Source of the DNA: a bacterium
GTDB taxonomy: Bacteria; Krumholzibacteriota; Krumholzibacteriia; JACNKJ01
Direction: 5' to 3'
Assembly (NCBI GenBank): GCA_024231955.1
Contig: JAAEPZ010000538.1
Location: 371,340 to 435,339, forward strand
DNA length: 64,000 nt
Positions 43,567 through 51,525 of this stretch are shown here, piece by piece. Within the stretch, counting starts at the first letter, position 1. The number at the start of each line of letters is the position of its first letter. A program made the translations under genes and the position numbers. Under the pieces are notes generated by a model that was not told the DNA's origin, made no database searches, and was given only the letters and a program-made list of their open reading frames with translations.

Positions 43567-45771
43567 TCAGCTGCTCTCCGATTCACCTTTTCCCAGTAAT
43601 CGCAACCCATTTCCGATCACCAGCAGCGAGGCGCCCATGTCGGCGACAATGGCCATCCAGAGCGTCGCCAGGTTCATCACGGCGAGCACCATGAAGATCA
43701 CTTTGAGACCGAGGGCGATGAAGATGTTTTGCCGGATCACATTCAGGACGCGCCGCGAGTGGCCGATGAGCCAGGGGAGACGGAGCAGATCGTCGGTCAT
43801 CAACGCGATATCCGCAGTCTCTATCGCCGTGTCGGATCCCATCGCGCCCATGGCGATGCCCAGATCGGCGGCGGCAAGGGCTGGGGCGTCGTTGACTCCG
43901 TCACCCACCATCGCGCAGGCACCGAATCGTTCCCGCATCTCATCGATTGCCGAAGCCTTGTCGGCCGGCAACAACTCGGCCCGCACCTCGTCGGCTCCAC
44001 ACTCCCGGGCCAGCGTGTCGGCCACGCGGCGATTGTCTCCGCTCAAAATCACACTGTGCTCGATGCCCCGCTCCCGCAGACGGGTGAGACAGGTTGACGC
44101 TTGCGGGCGCAGACTGTCGCGCACGCCCAGTATGCCCATTACGGTCGTACGGTCGGCTATATAGAGCAGCGTATAGCCATTCTCCTCGAGTTCCCGCGCC
44201 TTGTCTGTCAGATCGCCGGGATCCAATCGAACCTCGTCCAGCAACCGCTGATTGCCGATCAGGTAGGGTTCTCCCGCGATCTCCCCGCAAACCCCGCGAC
44301 CTTGCAGTATCTGCAGATCTTCGGCCGGCGCCGTAGAAACTCCCTCTGCTTTGGCTGCGTCGAGAACGGCTCGCGCCAGGGGGTGTCCGCTGTTAGCCTC
44401 CAGGGATGCAGCCAGCTCCAGAATTTGAGCGCGACTGGAATCCTCGCCGAAATGAATCTCCTCGAGGCGGGGCTTACCTGCGCTCAAGGTGCCGGTCTTG
44501 TCGAAAGCTATGGCCCGCAGACGGGAGGGCAATTCGAGGAAGACGCCGCCCTTGATCAATATCCCGGCGCGGGCGGCGCGGGCCAATCCGGCCACGATGC
44601 TGACCGGTGTGGAGATCACCAGCGCGCAGGGGCAGGCGATGACCAGGATCACCAGCGCCTGATAGAACCACCGCAGCCACTCGCCGCCGATGAGGGGCGG
44701 TACGACTGCGATCAACAGGGCGATGGCCATCATCGCCGGTGTGTAGTAACGGGCGAAGCGCTCCACCCACTGTTCGGTTTGGGCGCGTCGCGACTGAGCC
44801 TCTTCGACCAGACGGAGAATCTGGGCCAGTGTGCTGTCGCCGGCGCTGCGCGTTGTCTCTATCTCCAGCACGCCGTCGCCATTGAGGCTGCCGGCGAAGG
44901 TCTCATCGCCGCGGTTTTTGTCCACTGGGATCGACTCACCCGTGATGGGGGATTGATCCACCGCACTGCGCCCCTCGACCACGCGCCCATCAAGCGGGAT
45001 CTTCTCCCCCGGTCGGATCAGTACGCGGCTCCCGACCTCAACTTCGGCGACGGGGAGCAGGCGACCCTCGCCGTTGGTCGATGCTCCCGCTTCGAGAACG
45101 CGCGCAGTGTCCGGCGCCAGCTTGAGCAGGGAGCTGATTGCCCGTCGGGCCCGTCCCATGCTCCAGCTCTCAAGCAGCAGTGAGAAGGCGAACAGGAAAC
45201 TGACCGCTGCCGCCTCGAAGAATTCACCCAGAGCGACCGCGCCACCGACGGCCATGAACATCAGCAGGTTCATGTCGGGTCGGAACGTACGCACGGATCG
45301 CCAGGCGCGAGGGGCGACAAAACCGGCGCCGGTCACCACCGCCAGCAGGTAGAGGGTAAGGGGGAGTGGGGATATGGGCAGCTCCGCGCCGTGGACACCA
45401 AGCGCGGCGGCGGGTCCGCGGAGCAGGAGGTCACAGAGAAATGCCGTTGCCAGCAGGATGCCGGATGCCGTCGTGAGCAGACGACGCGCATTGGCTTTGA
45501 ACCAGTTCGTTTGCACGGACTCGGCGTCTTCGCCGCAGCAACTGCAGTTCAGCGCCTCCGACCAGGGCTCAGCTTTCTGACCGGTGCGGGCAATCGCCGC
45601 GACGATCGTCGATGTGCCCTCCGCATCCGGCATCTCCACACTGAGTTTGGACCTCAACAGATCGAAACGTAGACGATTATCCTCATCGACAATGGCGAGC
45701 AACTGCTGGCGAATGGGACCGGATTCATTCGGGCAGGTCATGCCCGGGATGCGGAAATGGAGCCAGATCAA
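43567..45771 (-). CDS. P1B-type heavy-metal ATPase (Zn/Cd/Pb exporter type)
   Basis: A 734-residue P1B ATPase. The N-terminal HMA-like domain has GMTCPNE, so only one Cys of the usual GMTCxxC, followed by a short Cys cluster CSCCGED. The membrane part has the transport motif CPC (380-382). The soluble part has TGES, phosphorylated Asp424 (DKTGTLS), and GDGVNDAPAL. The last helix has DMGASLLVIGNGLRLL, like the ZntA subgroup, pointing to Zn2+, Cd2+ or Pb2+ export. The start is TTG 45771, which overlaps the Rrf2 stop (TTGA) behind GAAGGAGA; a longer frame would run inside the Rrf2 gene. Confidence 0.92.
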   Translation of the reverse strand: MIWLHFRIPGMTCPNESGPIRQQLLAIVDEDNRLRFDLLRSKLSVEMPDAEGTSTIVAAIARTGQKAEPWSEALNCSCCGEDAESVQTNWFKANARRLLTTASGILLATAFLCDLLLRGPAAALGVHGAELPISPLPLTLYLLAVVTGAGFVAPRAWRSVRTFRPDMNLLMFMAVGGAVALGEFFEAAAVSFLFAFSLLLESWSMGRARRAISSLLKLAPDTARVLEAGASTNGEGRLLPVAEVEVGSRVLIRPGEKIPLDGRVVEGRSAVDQSPITGESIPVDKNRGDETFAGSLNGDGVLEIETTRSAGDSTLAQILRLVEEAQSRRAQTEQWVERFARYYTPAMMAIALLIAVVPPLIGGEWLRWFYQALVILVIACPCALVISTPVSIVAGLARAARAGILIKGGVFLELPSRLRAIAFDKTGTLSAGKPRLEEIHFGEDSSRAQILELAASLEANSGHPLARAVLDAAKAEGVSTAPAEDLQILQGRGVCGEIAGEPYLIGNQRLLDEVRLDPGDLTDKARELEENGYTLLYIADRTTVMGILGVRDSLRPQASTCLTRLRERGIEHSVILSGDNRRVADTLARECGADEVRAELLPADKASAIDEMRERFGACAMVGDGVNDAPALAAADLGIAMGAMGSDTAIETADIALMTDDLLRLPWLIGHSRRVLNVIRQNIFIALGLKVIFMVLAVMNLATLWMAIVADMGASLLVIGNGLRLLGKGESESS

Positions 45772-46196
45772 CTTGAGTCTCCTTCGTTGTCGTCGGTAAG
45801 GCTGCCTGCGATGAGCCTGGCGAGCGAGATGCCGCCGAGAAACCGGAACAGCTCCTGTTGAACCATGGTGAGCGGTCGGCAGAAGTCGCATTTGACCGCC
45901 CTGGCCGGCACATTGTCGGTGGGATCGAGCACAAGCGGACCCTCGATCGCCTCGACGATTTCGCCCAACGTGATCCGCTCCGGGGGGCGCGCAAGCAGGT
46001 AACCGCCCCGAGCGCCCTGACGGCTCAGACAGAGGCCGTGTCGCACAAGCTGCTGCAACAGCTTGGCGGTGAGTTCCAAGGGGATATCATGAGCGCTGGC
46101 GATCTCCTTGACACTCACCGGCTCATCCGAGGGGCAATGAGCGATATGGATCATAGCCTGGATGCTGTAATCGGTTTTCTTGCTGAATTTAAGCAT
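45768..46196 (-). CDS. Rrf2-family transcriptional regulator
   Basis: A 142-residue Rrf2 protein. The winged helix (about 1-80) has KKTDYSIQAMIHIA and LLQQLVRHGLCLSRQGARGGYLLARP. The C-terminal part has Cys in VKCDFCRPL, fewer than the three-Cys set of IscR or NsrR, so a bound cluster is possible but not assured. It is the first gene of an operon with the P1B ATPase, overlapping its start. A good promoter and a dyad that fits Rrf2-type operators lie just upstream, so it probably represses its own operon. Confidence 0.92.
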   Translation of the reverse strand: MLKFSKKTDYSIQAMIHIAHCPSDEPVSVKEIASAHDIPLELTAKLLQQLVRHGLCLSRQGARGGYLLARPPERITLGEIVEAIEGPLVLDPTDNVPARAVKCDFCRPLTMVQQELFRFLGGISLARLIAGSLTDDNEGDSS

Positions 46197-46230
46197 CGTC
46201 GAACTCCGCAGCGGGATATGGAAATAAACC

Positions 46231-46245
46231 CGACTGAAATGGTCG
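46231..46245 (-). promoter_or_regulatory. Candidate Rrf2 operator
   Basis: CGACTGAAATGGTCG is an imperfect palindrome with CGAC/GTCG arms. On the minus strand it reads GACCATTTCAGTCGGG, whose right half matches the IscR type 1 half-site (AGTCGG). It lies just downstream of the -10 box, where binding would block transcription. Confidence 0.5.
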
Positions 46246-46250
46246 CAATA

Positions 46251-46279
46251 AGGATAAGAAAGTGGCCCCGCTCTGTCAA
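46251..46279 (-). promoter_or_regulatory. Promoter of the Rrf2-ATPase operon
   Basis: On the minus strand a perfect TTGACA (46279-46274), a 17-nt spacer and TATCCT (46256-46251). One of the best sigma70-type promoters in the window. Confidence 0.75.
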
Positions 46280-46297
46280 GCGAGGCCTTAAGGTGTT

Positions 46298-47185
46298 TTA
46301 TTCGGACCAGTTACGCCACTCTTCCGGGTGCTCGACGCTGATCTCGAAGCAGTTGAGCGTGGAGTTATAGCTTCTCTCCAGACGTTGCCGATATGGTTCG
46401 AATGAGGCCTTAGTGGCCAGCATCATGTTGCCTTTCCATGCGCTGCGCCCCGGCCTGTCCCTCAAGCGATCTATCTCATCCGCGATCATATCGCGGCACC
46501 GCTCTTCGCGCTCGGTTGGATTCTGATCCGGCACAGCCCGCAGCTGATTACGGAGCATAGACAACATGAAACGCCGATAACGGCGACGGACGTTATCTGT
46601 GGAGAAGGTCCCATCGTCGCCATCCAGAATCCGCTCCCCGCGATCCCAATGCCCCTCTTTAGTGATCTCCGGCCCATCTTCGGGTGAGTGATCAAGGAGG
46701 GAGAAGAAGGCTATGGAGTAGATATAGGTGTATTCGCTGAGACCCATACCGGCGGCACTCAAAGCCTTGTGCTTGGCCTCCATGTAATCTATGACGATGG
46801 GCACCATCTGTCTGAGGCTGGAGAACAGCTCACGCATGACGCGCAGTGCGTTTTCATCGTCATCCAGACCATCGGGGGGGAAGTCGGCGAAGGCTGCCTC
46901 CACCTCGTTCGATTCGGATACCAGCGACTCCCTGACCTCGAGGAAAAGCTCGAGCCGATCCGCCTCGATCTCTCCGGTTACGGCGGGTATGTAGGAGTAG
47001 ACATCCCCGTACGTGTCGACCAATTCGAGATAATTCCGTTCAAGATTTTTCACACTGTGGATGGTCTTGCTCAAGAATAGACATCCACGTCCAAAGAGCA
47101 GAACAAGCAGCAGAACTATTACGCCGCACCCACAGCCGAGACCCTTAAGCCAGGAGGGTGCTCCCCTTTTTGTCTTGTCCGCCAT
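46298..47185 (-). CDS. Single-span membrane protein, unknown (paralogue of the next gene)
   Basis: A protein of about 295 residues with a short basic cytoplasmic start, one helix (about 15-37) that begins with a Gly-Cys-rich stretch (GLGCGCGVIVLL), and an acidic, mostly helical extracytoplasmic domain. It shares the same layout and matching segments with the gene upstream (GMGLSEYTYIYSIAFF against GIGPGEYYYIYVLGYY). Two adjacent ATGs follow AAAGGA (47188 and 47185); the second has better spacing. No family recognised. It is probably co-transcribed with its paralogue, 36 nt away. Confidence 0.75.
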   Translation of the reverse strand: MADKTKRGAPSWLKGLGCGCGVIVLLLVLLFGRGCLFLSKTIHSVKNLERNYLELVDTYGDVYSYIPAVTGEIEADRLELFLEVRESLVSESNEVEAAFADFPPDGLDDDENALRVMRELFSSLRQMVPIVIDYMEAKHKALSAAGMGLSEYTYIYSIAFFSLLDHSPEDGPEITKEGHWDRGERILDGDDGTFSTDNVRRRYRRFMLSMLRNQLRAVPDQNPTEREERCRDMIADEIDRLRDRPGRSAWKGNMMLATKASFEPYRQRLERSYNSTLNCFEISVEHPEEWRNWSE

Positions 47186-47221
47186 CATCAGTCCTTTCAC
47201 GCGTCGTGAGGAGGTTCAGGA

Positions 47222-48079
47222 TCAATAGCCTTGCAGACCCAGTTCAAGCGGTGCGCACATTTCGCTGTAGCTGTCTTTGAATTCCCGCCGATAGGAGCGG
47301 AGTGAATTCTCGATCCTGTCGGGCAAACCGTCTTGCCAGGGGATACGGAAGCGGTCCCGTTCCAGCTTCTCGATCTCATCGTTCAGGGTGTCAGCCCACT
47401 CCCGCAATTCGGGATCGGTCTCGTTCGGATCGAGCTCGTCATACTGGTTGCGCATCAGAGTGAGCATGATGTCCTGGATCGTCTCGTGCAGGTCCTCCGT
47501 GCGCATCTCGCGAATCTCGTAATCATCCATGTTGTTGCCATCGATCTCGATGGAGGACCCGAGAATCGTGAAACCCGGGCCGTCGGCCAGCGATTCCCCA
47601 AGCCAGGAGTAGTAGCCAAGGACGTAGATGTAGTAATACTCGCCCGGGCCGATACCGACCTCCAGCATGGCCTCGTTGCGGGCGTTGAAGAAATCCGCCA
47701 GGCGGGGCACCAGGCCGACGCCGGAGCGAGCCAGTTTCATGGCCCTGAGCGGACCAACTGATTCGTTATCCTCGTTGGCGTCGCTGAGAGTGTGCAGAGT
47801 GCGATCGAGTTTGCGGCGAACGGGGGTCATCAGATCACGCAGTTCGAGGAACGCCTCGATGCGACTCGGGCTGATCGAACCATCGGCCTCGGGCGTGAAA
47901 TCGTTAACGCTGCCGAAGCGGTCATAGACATCGTCCATGACGATCTCCATGTCCTCGAACTCATCGACGATGTTGCGCACAACCGAGTACCCGGCGAAGC
48001 CGATCGCGATAATCCCGATGATGACCACCAGGCAGCCGACGCTACAACCGATCAGGATTTTGGATCCGGTGCTTGCCAT
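47222..48079 (-). CDS. Single-span membrane protein, unknown (paralogue of the previous gene)
   Basis: A 285-residue protein with one N-terminal helix (about 8-32, with GCSVGCLVVII) and a helical acidic extracytoplasmic domain. GEYYYIYVLGYYSWLGESL is the segment best shared with its neighbour, and both end in a conserved Ser-Tyr-Cys-containing tail. The ATG follows GAGAGG. It has no recognisable catalytic motif. The pair probably arose by tandem duplication; a role in the inner-membrane/periplasm space is all that can be said. Confidence 0.75.
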   Translation of the reverse strand: MASTGSKILIGCSVGCLVVIIGIIAIGFAGYSVVRNIVDEFEDMEIVMDDVYDRFGSVNDFTPEADGSISPSRIEAFLELRDLMTPVRRKLDRTLHTLSDANEDNESVGPLRAMKLARSGVGLVPRLADFFNARNEAMLEVGIGPGEYYYIYVLGYYSWLGESLADGPGFTILGSSIEIDGNNMDDYEIREMRTEDLHETIQDIMLTLMRNQYDELDPNETDPELREWADTLNDEIEKLERDRFRIPWQDGLPDRIENSLRSYRREFKDSYSEMCAPLELGLQGY

Positions 48080-48257
48080 GATTAACCTCTCTGTCTGTTG
48101 TGATGGAGGATGTTCAGTGTGCTGGATGTCCGTCCGTGGCTCAAGCTTTCGTTTTGCTTCAAATAATAGCGCACTTTGAGGATCCGGTTTCCCGGGTGAA
48201 AGCTGTACGCGATATGCCTTGCCGGGTTACAGGGGCGATTCCGAAGATGCCTGCCGG

Positions 48258-48285
48258 AAAAGCCCCGGCGGTATTCCGCCGGGGC
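48258..48285 (-). terminator. Intrinsic terminator of the PD40 gene pair
   Basis: GCCCCGGCGG (48262-48271) pairs perfectly with CCGCCGGGGC (48276-48285), TATT loop. On the minus strand the stem is followed by TTTT, 49 nt beyond the stop at 48334. Confidence 0.85.
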
Positions 48286-48333
48286 CGTATGGCAAGAGAT
48301 ATTGCGGATCCGCGGAGACGCGGACTATCCCGG

Positions 48334-49356
48334 TCAGGGGCGCAGCTTCTCGATCACCCCCGCATCGACCCAGTAGATGTCGGCCAGGCCGCCCTGGGGA
48401 CCCAGATCGAGTTTGCGCAGTATCTCGAGAGTCAGTTTCCCGTCGGGGATATTCTCCGCATCGTTGGTGCGATCCGAACTGAAGAATAGATACTTGCCGT
48501 CCCGCGACACGAACGCCGAACTCGCCGAGGTGCCGGGCAGATTGATCCCATCTCCCATGTTCCTGGGCTCGCTCCAGTTGTCGTCCTCATCCCTGAAAAC
48601 GATATAGTAGTCGGCCTCGCCGATCATATCCTCGCGCCCGGAGACGCAGGTGATGATATAGCTCTCATCGAACGCCACGAAGGCATTGTAGGAGGCTTCG
48701 CCGCAGTTCACCTCCGCGCCCAGGCGTTCCGGCTCCGTATACTGTCCGTCGACAAGACGCGACCGGTAGATGGACGGCGGCTGCCGCCGCTCGTGGTGGG
48801 TAAAGTACATGGTGCCGTCGCTGGTGAGCGAGGGGTAGTACTCGATCGCCTCTGTGGTGATTGGCTCGGGCGCCGGATAGGGCTCTCCCCAGCCGTCCCC
48901 CTCGCGATCAACCGCGAAGATGTTCTGATTGCCCCAACCGGGTTTCGGCTCCTGCCCCGCGGCAGCCTGGTTGGTGAGGAAGTAGAGTGTCCGGCCGTCG
49001 GGTGACAGCGCCGGTTCGAACACGGCAAAGTCGGCCCCCAGCGCGAAGGGGATGATCTCCAGCGGCGTCCAGCGGCCGTCGACGATACGGGTCCAGAGAA
49101 CGGTCGTCAGGCCGCCGTGCATCAAGCCGATGAACATCTCCTTGCCGTCGGCGGTGGCGATGCAGTCGCGGTTGAAGAGGCCGTTGCTGACGATCCCCGG
49201 CGCGAACAGCTCGGGGGTCATCCCCGGCGGTTCCTGTCCGAGGTAGGGGCCGCGCAGATCGGTGATCCCCTCCTGTGCGGCGAGTTCGCCGACGAACGCC
49301 AGGGGGAGCAGAGCGAGCATCAGCAGCGCGAATGTTTTCGTGTATTTACCGGTCAT
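48334..49356 (-). CDS. Secreted PD40 beta-propeller protein (second of a tandem pair)
   Basis: A 340-residue secreted protein with a signal peptide ending LAA. Five to six repeats of the PD40/TolB-type blade follow, for example PALSPDGRTLYFLTN, YPSLTSDGTMYFTH and FVSRDGKYLFFSSDR, interleaved with GWGEPYPAPEPI-type strands. There is no lipobox, in contrast to its neighbour. It is about 40% alike by eye to the gene upstream, whose stop it overlaps by 11 nt. A ligand- or polysaccharide-binding role is possible; no catalytic residues are evident. Confidence 0.82.
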   Translation of the reverse strand: MTGKYTKTFALLMLALLPLAFVGELAAQEGITDLRGPYLGQEPPGMTPELFAPGIVSNGLFNRDCIATADGKEMFIGLMHGGLTTVLWTRIVDGRWTPLEIIPFALGADFAVFEPALSPDGRTLYFLTNQAAAGQEPKPGWGNQNIFAVDREGDGWGEPYPAPEPITTEAIEYYPSLTSDGTMYFTHHERRQPPSIYRSRLVDGQYTEPERLGAEVNCGEASYNAFVAFDESYIITCVSGREDMIGEADYYIVFRDEDDNWSEPRNMGDGINLPGTSASSAFVSRDGKYLFFSSDRTNDAENIPDGKLTLEILRKLDLGPQGGLADIYWVDAGVIEKLRP

Positions 49357-50407
49357 TGCTCACCTCCAGCGCCTGGGTCCGCAGCTCATCGATGATATCC
49401 GAGCGCATCCAATAGATGCTCGAACCGCCGTTGCCCGGCTGGTCCATTGTCGCGAGGATGTGCTGGTAGGTTTCCGGCTCCTCCCGCTCCTCAACACGCA
49501 CGGACATGAAGAACAGGTACTTGCCGTCGGCCGACAGGTTGGCGGAGAACTCCTGGGAACCGGGCGTGTTGATCTTGTCGCCCATGTTCACGGGGCCCGT
49601 CCAGTTGTCGTCGCCGTCACGGAAGCAGATGTAGTAGTCGACGCCACCGACGCCCCCCTCCTTGCCTGCGACCGGAACGATGATGAAATCCTCATCCGGG
49701 GAGATAGTGGCGTTGAACTGCGATCTCCCGCAGTTGACGACATCGGGCAACAGCTCCGGCTCCTGGTAGCGGCCGTCCACGAGTTGGGAGCGGTAGAGAA
49801 GGTGGATCCGCGTAGCCGGATCGGCGCGGCAGAAATAGAGGGTGCCGTCGCGGGTAACGGAGGGGAAGAACTCGGGATTTTCCGTATTGACGGGCCCCTC
49901 CAGACGGTGCGGCTCACCCCAACCGGCGCCGATGCGATCCATCACCCAGATATCGTTGTCGCCGGCCTCGCGGCCATCGGATGCGCGATCGGAGATGAAG
50001 AGGAGCTGCTTGCCGTCGGGCGAGATGAACGGTTCGACGACACTCTTGTCGGGGTCGGCCGAAAAGGGCGCCACCTCCGGCCTGGTCCACTTGCCGTCGA
50101 CGCGTTTACTTGTCAACACCGCCGTGTAATTGTAGCGTCCGACCACGACGAGATAGTAGATCTCGTTGCCGTCGGGGGTCATGGTGAAATCACGAGTGTA
50201 CATGCCGGTGCTGACTATCCCGGGCGCAAAGCGTTCGGGTTCGTCACCGGGTAGAGGTTGCCCCAGGTAGTCGCCCGTGAGCGGTCGGCCGGCGGCATCG
50301 GTCAGGTACGGGGATTCCGTTACCAGCTTACCGCCGCAACCGCAAAGCACAATCGCCAGCAGCAGCACCGGTAGCAGGTGTTTATTTAATTGTAGAGTCG
50401 ATTTCAA
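49346..50407 (-). CDS. PD40 beta-propeller lipoprotein (first of a tandem pair)
   Basis: A 353-residue lipoprotein. TTG 50407 is chosen: GGAAGGAG lies 5-8 nt upstream, and it gives a compact signal peptide with lipobox LCGC (Cys24 likely). The frame is open to ATG 50443, which lacks a good site and would put 12 charged residues before the signal. PD40 repeats include FISPDGKQLLFISD, FPSVTRDGTLYFC and LSADGKYLFFMS. It matches its downstream neighbour over the whole propeller and overlaps it by 11 nt, so the two are one transcription unit. Confidence 0.82.
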   Translation of the reverse strand: MKSTLQLNKHLLPVLLLAIVLCGCGGKLVTESPYLTDAAGRPLTGDYLGQPLPGDEPERFAPGIVSTGMYTRDFTMTPDGNEIYYLVVVGRYNYTAVLTSKRVDGKWTRPEVAPFSADPDKSVVEPFISPDGKQLLFISDRASDGREAGDNDIWVMDRIGAGWGEPHRLEGPVNTENPEFFPSVTRDGTLYFCRADPATRIHLLYRSQLVDGRYQEPELLPDVVNCGRSQFNATISPDEDFIIVPVAGKEGGVGGVDYYICFRDGDDNWTGPVNMGDKINTPGSQEFSANLSADGKYLFFMSVRVEEREEPETYQHILATMDQPGNGGSSIYWMRSDIIDELRTQALEVSNDR

Positions 50408-50439
50408 GGGAAGCTCCTTCCCCTCGGGAATCCTCGGAT

Positions 50440-51024
50440 TCACTCGAGGGATATGCGGATTTCACACGTATCGCCGCCTCTGAGCACGGTCTGGATAATC
50501 TCCACACCGACTTCACGGTCGAACATCCGACCGAATGTGGTTTTACACCACCCGGCGGTACATTCGCACAATTGCGGAGAATCGATCCAACCCTGTTTGA
50601 CGAACGAGCAATAACAATGACCGTAAACGGCAGTGACCGTATTGCCCCTCCGTGTCAGACGCCCGCCGCCGAAAAGTCCCAGATCAAGAGCGGTCAGCTT
50701 CTCGTCGAGCGTGGCATCGGGGTTAAGATCGCTTTTTATCCTGTCAATGGTCCCATTCACTCCGTGTCGGTCGGCGCAGGCCTTGCCGCAGGCGACGAAC
50801 GCCTTGCCGCAATCGCCATTGCCGTCCTGCTCCGACAGAAATGTGGCGAACCAGATCTTCAGGAATTTTTCATCCTCCGTCAGTGTCTCTGCGTCGGCTT
50901 GATCAGCGCGAGCCGCGATGGAGATGAATTCCCGAGGCAGAACACAGTCACCAACGCCAGTCGTCAGATCGACGATTGCGCGCCTGCTTGGTGACGAACT
51001 TCTGTCATCGTTCATCTCAGCCAT
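50440..51024 (-). CDS. Cys-rich cytoplasmic protein, unknown (DUF6144-like pattern)
   Basis: A 194-residue protein with no signal peptide and ten cysteines, most of them in CGKAFVACGKAC, YGHCYC and CECTAGWCK. The second half (YGHCYCSFV...CECTAGWCKTTFGRMF...VELI-like...CEIRI) resembles uncharacterised Cys-rich domains whose FGHCYC motif probably binds metal; I suspect DUF6144 but am not sure. The ATG sits after CCGGG. It lies directly upstream of the PD40 pair, with which it may be transcribed. No function can be assigned. Confidence 0.7.
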   Translation of the reverse strand: MAEMNDDRSSSPSRRAIVDLTTGVGDCVLPREFISIAARADQADAETLTEDEKFLKIWFATFLSEQDGNGDCGKAFVACGKACADRHGVNGTIDRIKSDLNPDATLDEKLTALDLGLFGGGRLTRRGNTVTAVYGHCYCSFVKQGWIDSPQLCECTAGWCKTTFGRMFDREVGVEIIQTVLRGGDTCEIRISLE

Positions 51025-51520
51025 CCCGGTTGCATCATATCGCCCCCTGTGGTCCGGATGGACCAGGATTCATCCAATGTAGCGCTTTCGCGACACTGGA
51101 TCAAATGTTCTCCTTGGCGGCGGCCCGATTTGGCTGTTTCCCTGGCGGTGAAATCAGAGATTGCGCCCCCTGTTGACGATCATGTGAACAGAGGACATAA
51201 TAAAAGGGCATCAATTGTTGATACACCATTGGGGAGAGTTGGTATTGACCCCTGAGGTGTTGATCGCGGGTTCGGCCGTTGTGACCGGTGTACGGATATC
51301 TGAATAAGACCGAATTCTAATGCATCTTTCGCCGACACCGTGCTTTTCTGCCGATCCTGTGAAGGAGTTGCCCTTGGTGATCAGATTTTAGTTGGCAGGG
51401 ATTGAGTTGCGATCCGATTGGCTTCAGTTCGTAGTTTCGATTCCAGGGAGAGATTGCCGGAGGGTAGTGAAATAGCTGGTTTGCCGGATGGCTGATTGTG
51501 GGGATAGCCATCCGGCCCTT
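51025..51520 (+). other. Long intergenic region with promoter and terminator but no gene of normal size
   Basis: 496 nt between two minus-strand genes. The plus strand has a strong promoter at 51173-51201 and a terminator at 51483-51525; about 310 nt lie between. The only frame behind a ribosome binding site is a 20-codon one: TTG 51245, GGGGAGAG upstream, stop at 51307. No tRNA-like, tmRNA-like, RNase P-like or SRP-like motif was recognised. Confidence 0.6.
51173..51201 (+). promoter_or_regulatory. Strong sigma70-type promoter in the long intergenic region
   Basis: TTGACG (51173-51178), 17-nt spacer, CATAAT (51196-51201). It points away from the gene at 50440 and toward a terminator, with no ordinary coding region between. 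Confidence 0.7.
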
Positions 51521-51525
51521 TTATT
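51208..51525 (+). ncRNA. Candidate small RNA of about 315 nt
   Basis: Predicted from the promoter and terminator only. Internal short stems can be seen, for example GGAT/ATCC around 51408-51424. A 20-residue peptide frame (51245-51307) could instead be the product, or the RNA could be both. No known RNA family is recognised. Confidence 0.35.
51483..51525 (+). terminator. Intrinsic terminator with plus-strand T tract
   Basis: GCCGGATGGCT (51483-51493) pairs perfectly with AGCCATCCGGC (51506-51516), then CCTTTTATTTT. The T-rich side is on the plus strand. On the minus strand the same stem follows the transporter stop but continues AAACC, so it fits a plus-strand transcript better. Confidence 0.75.

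Noticed and set aside
43772..45891. Longer N terminus for the P1B ATPase starting near 45891
   Set aside because: The extra 40 residues lie inside the Rrf2 gene and are Arg/His-rich shadow sequence; the TTG at 45771 has a strong site.
51260..51300. GCGGGTTCGGCC, similar to a tRNA T-loop
   Set aside because: No acceptor, D or anticodon stem can be folded around it.
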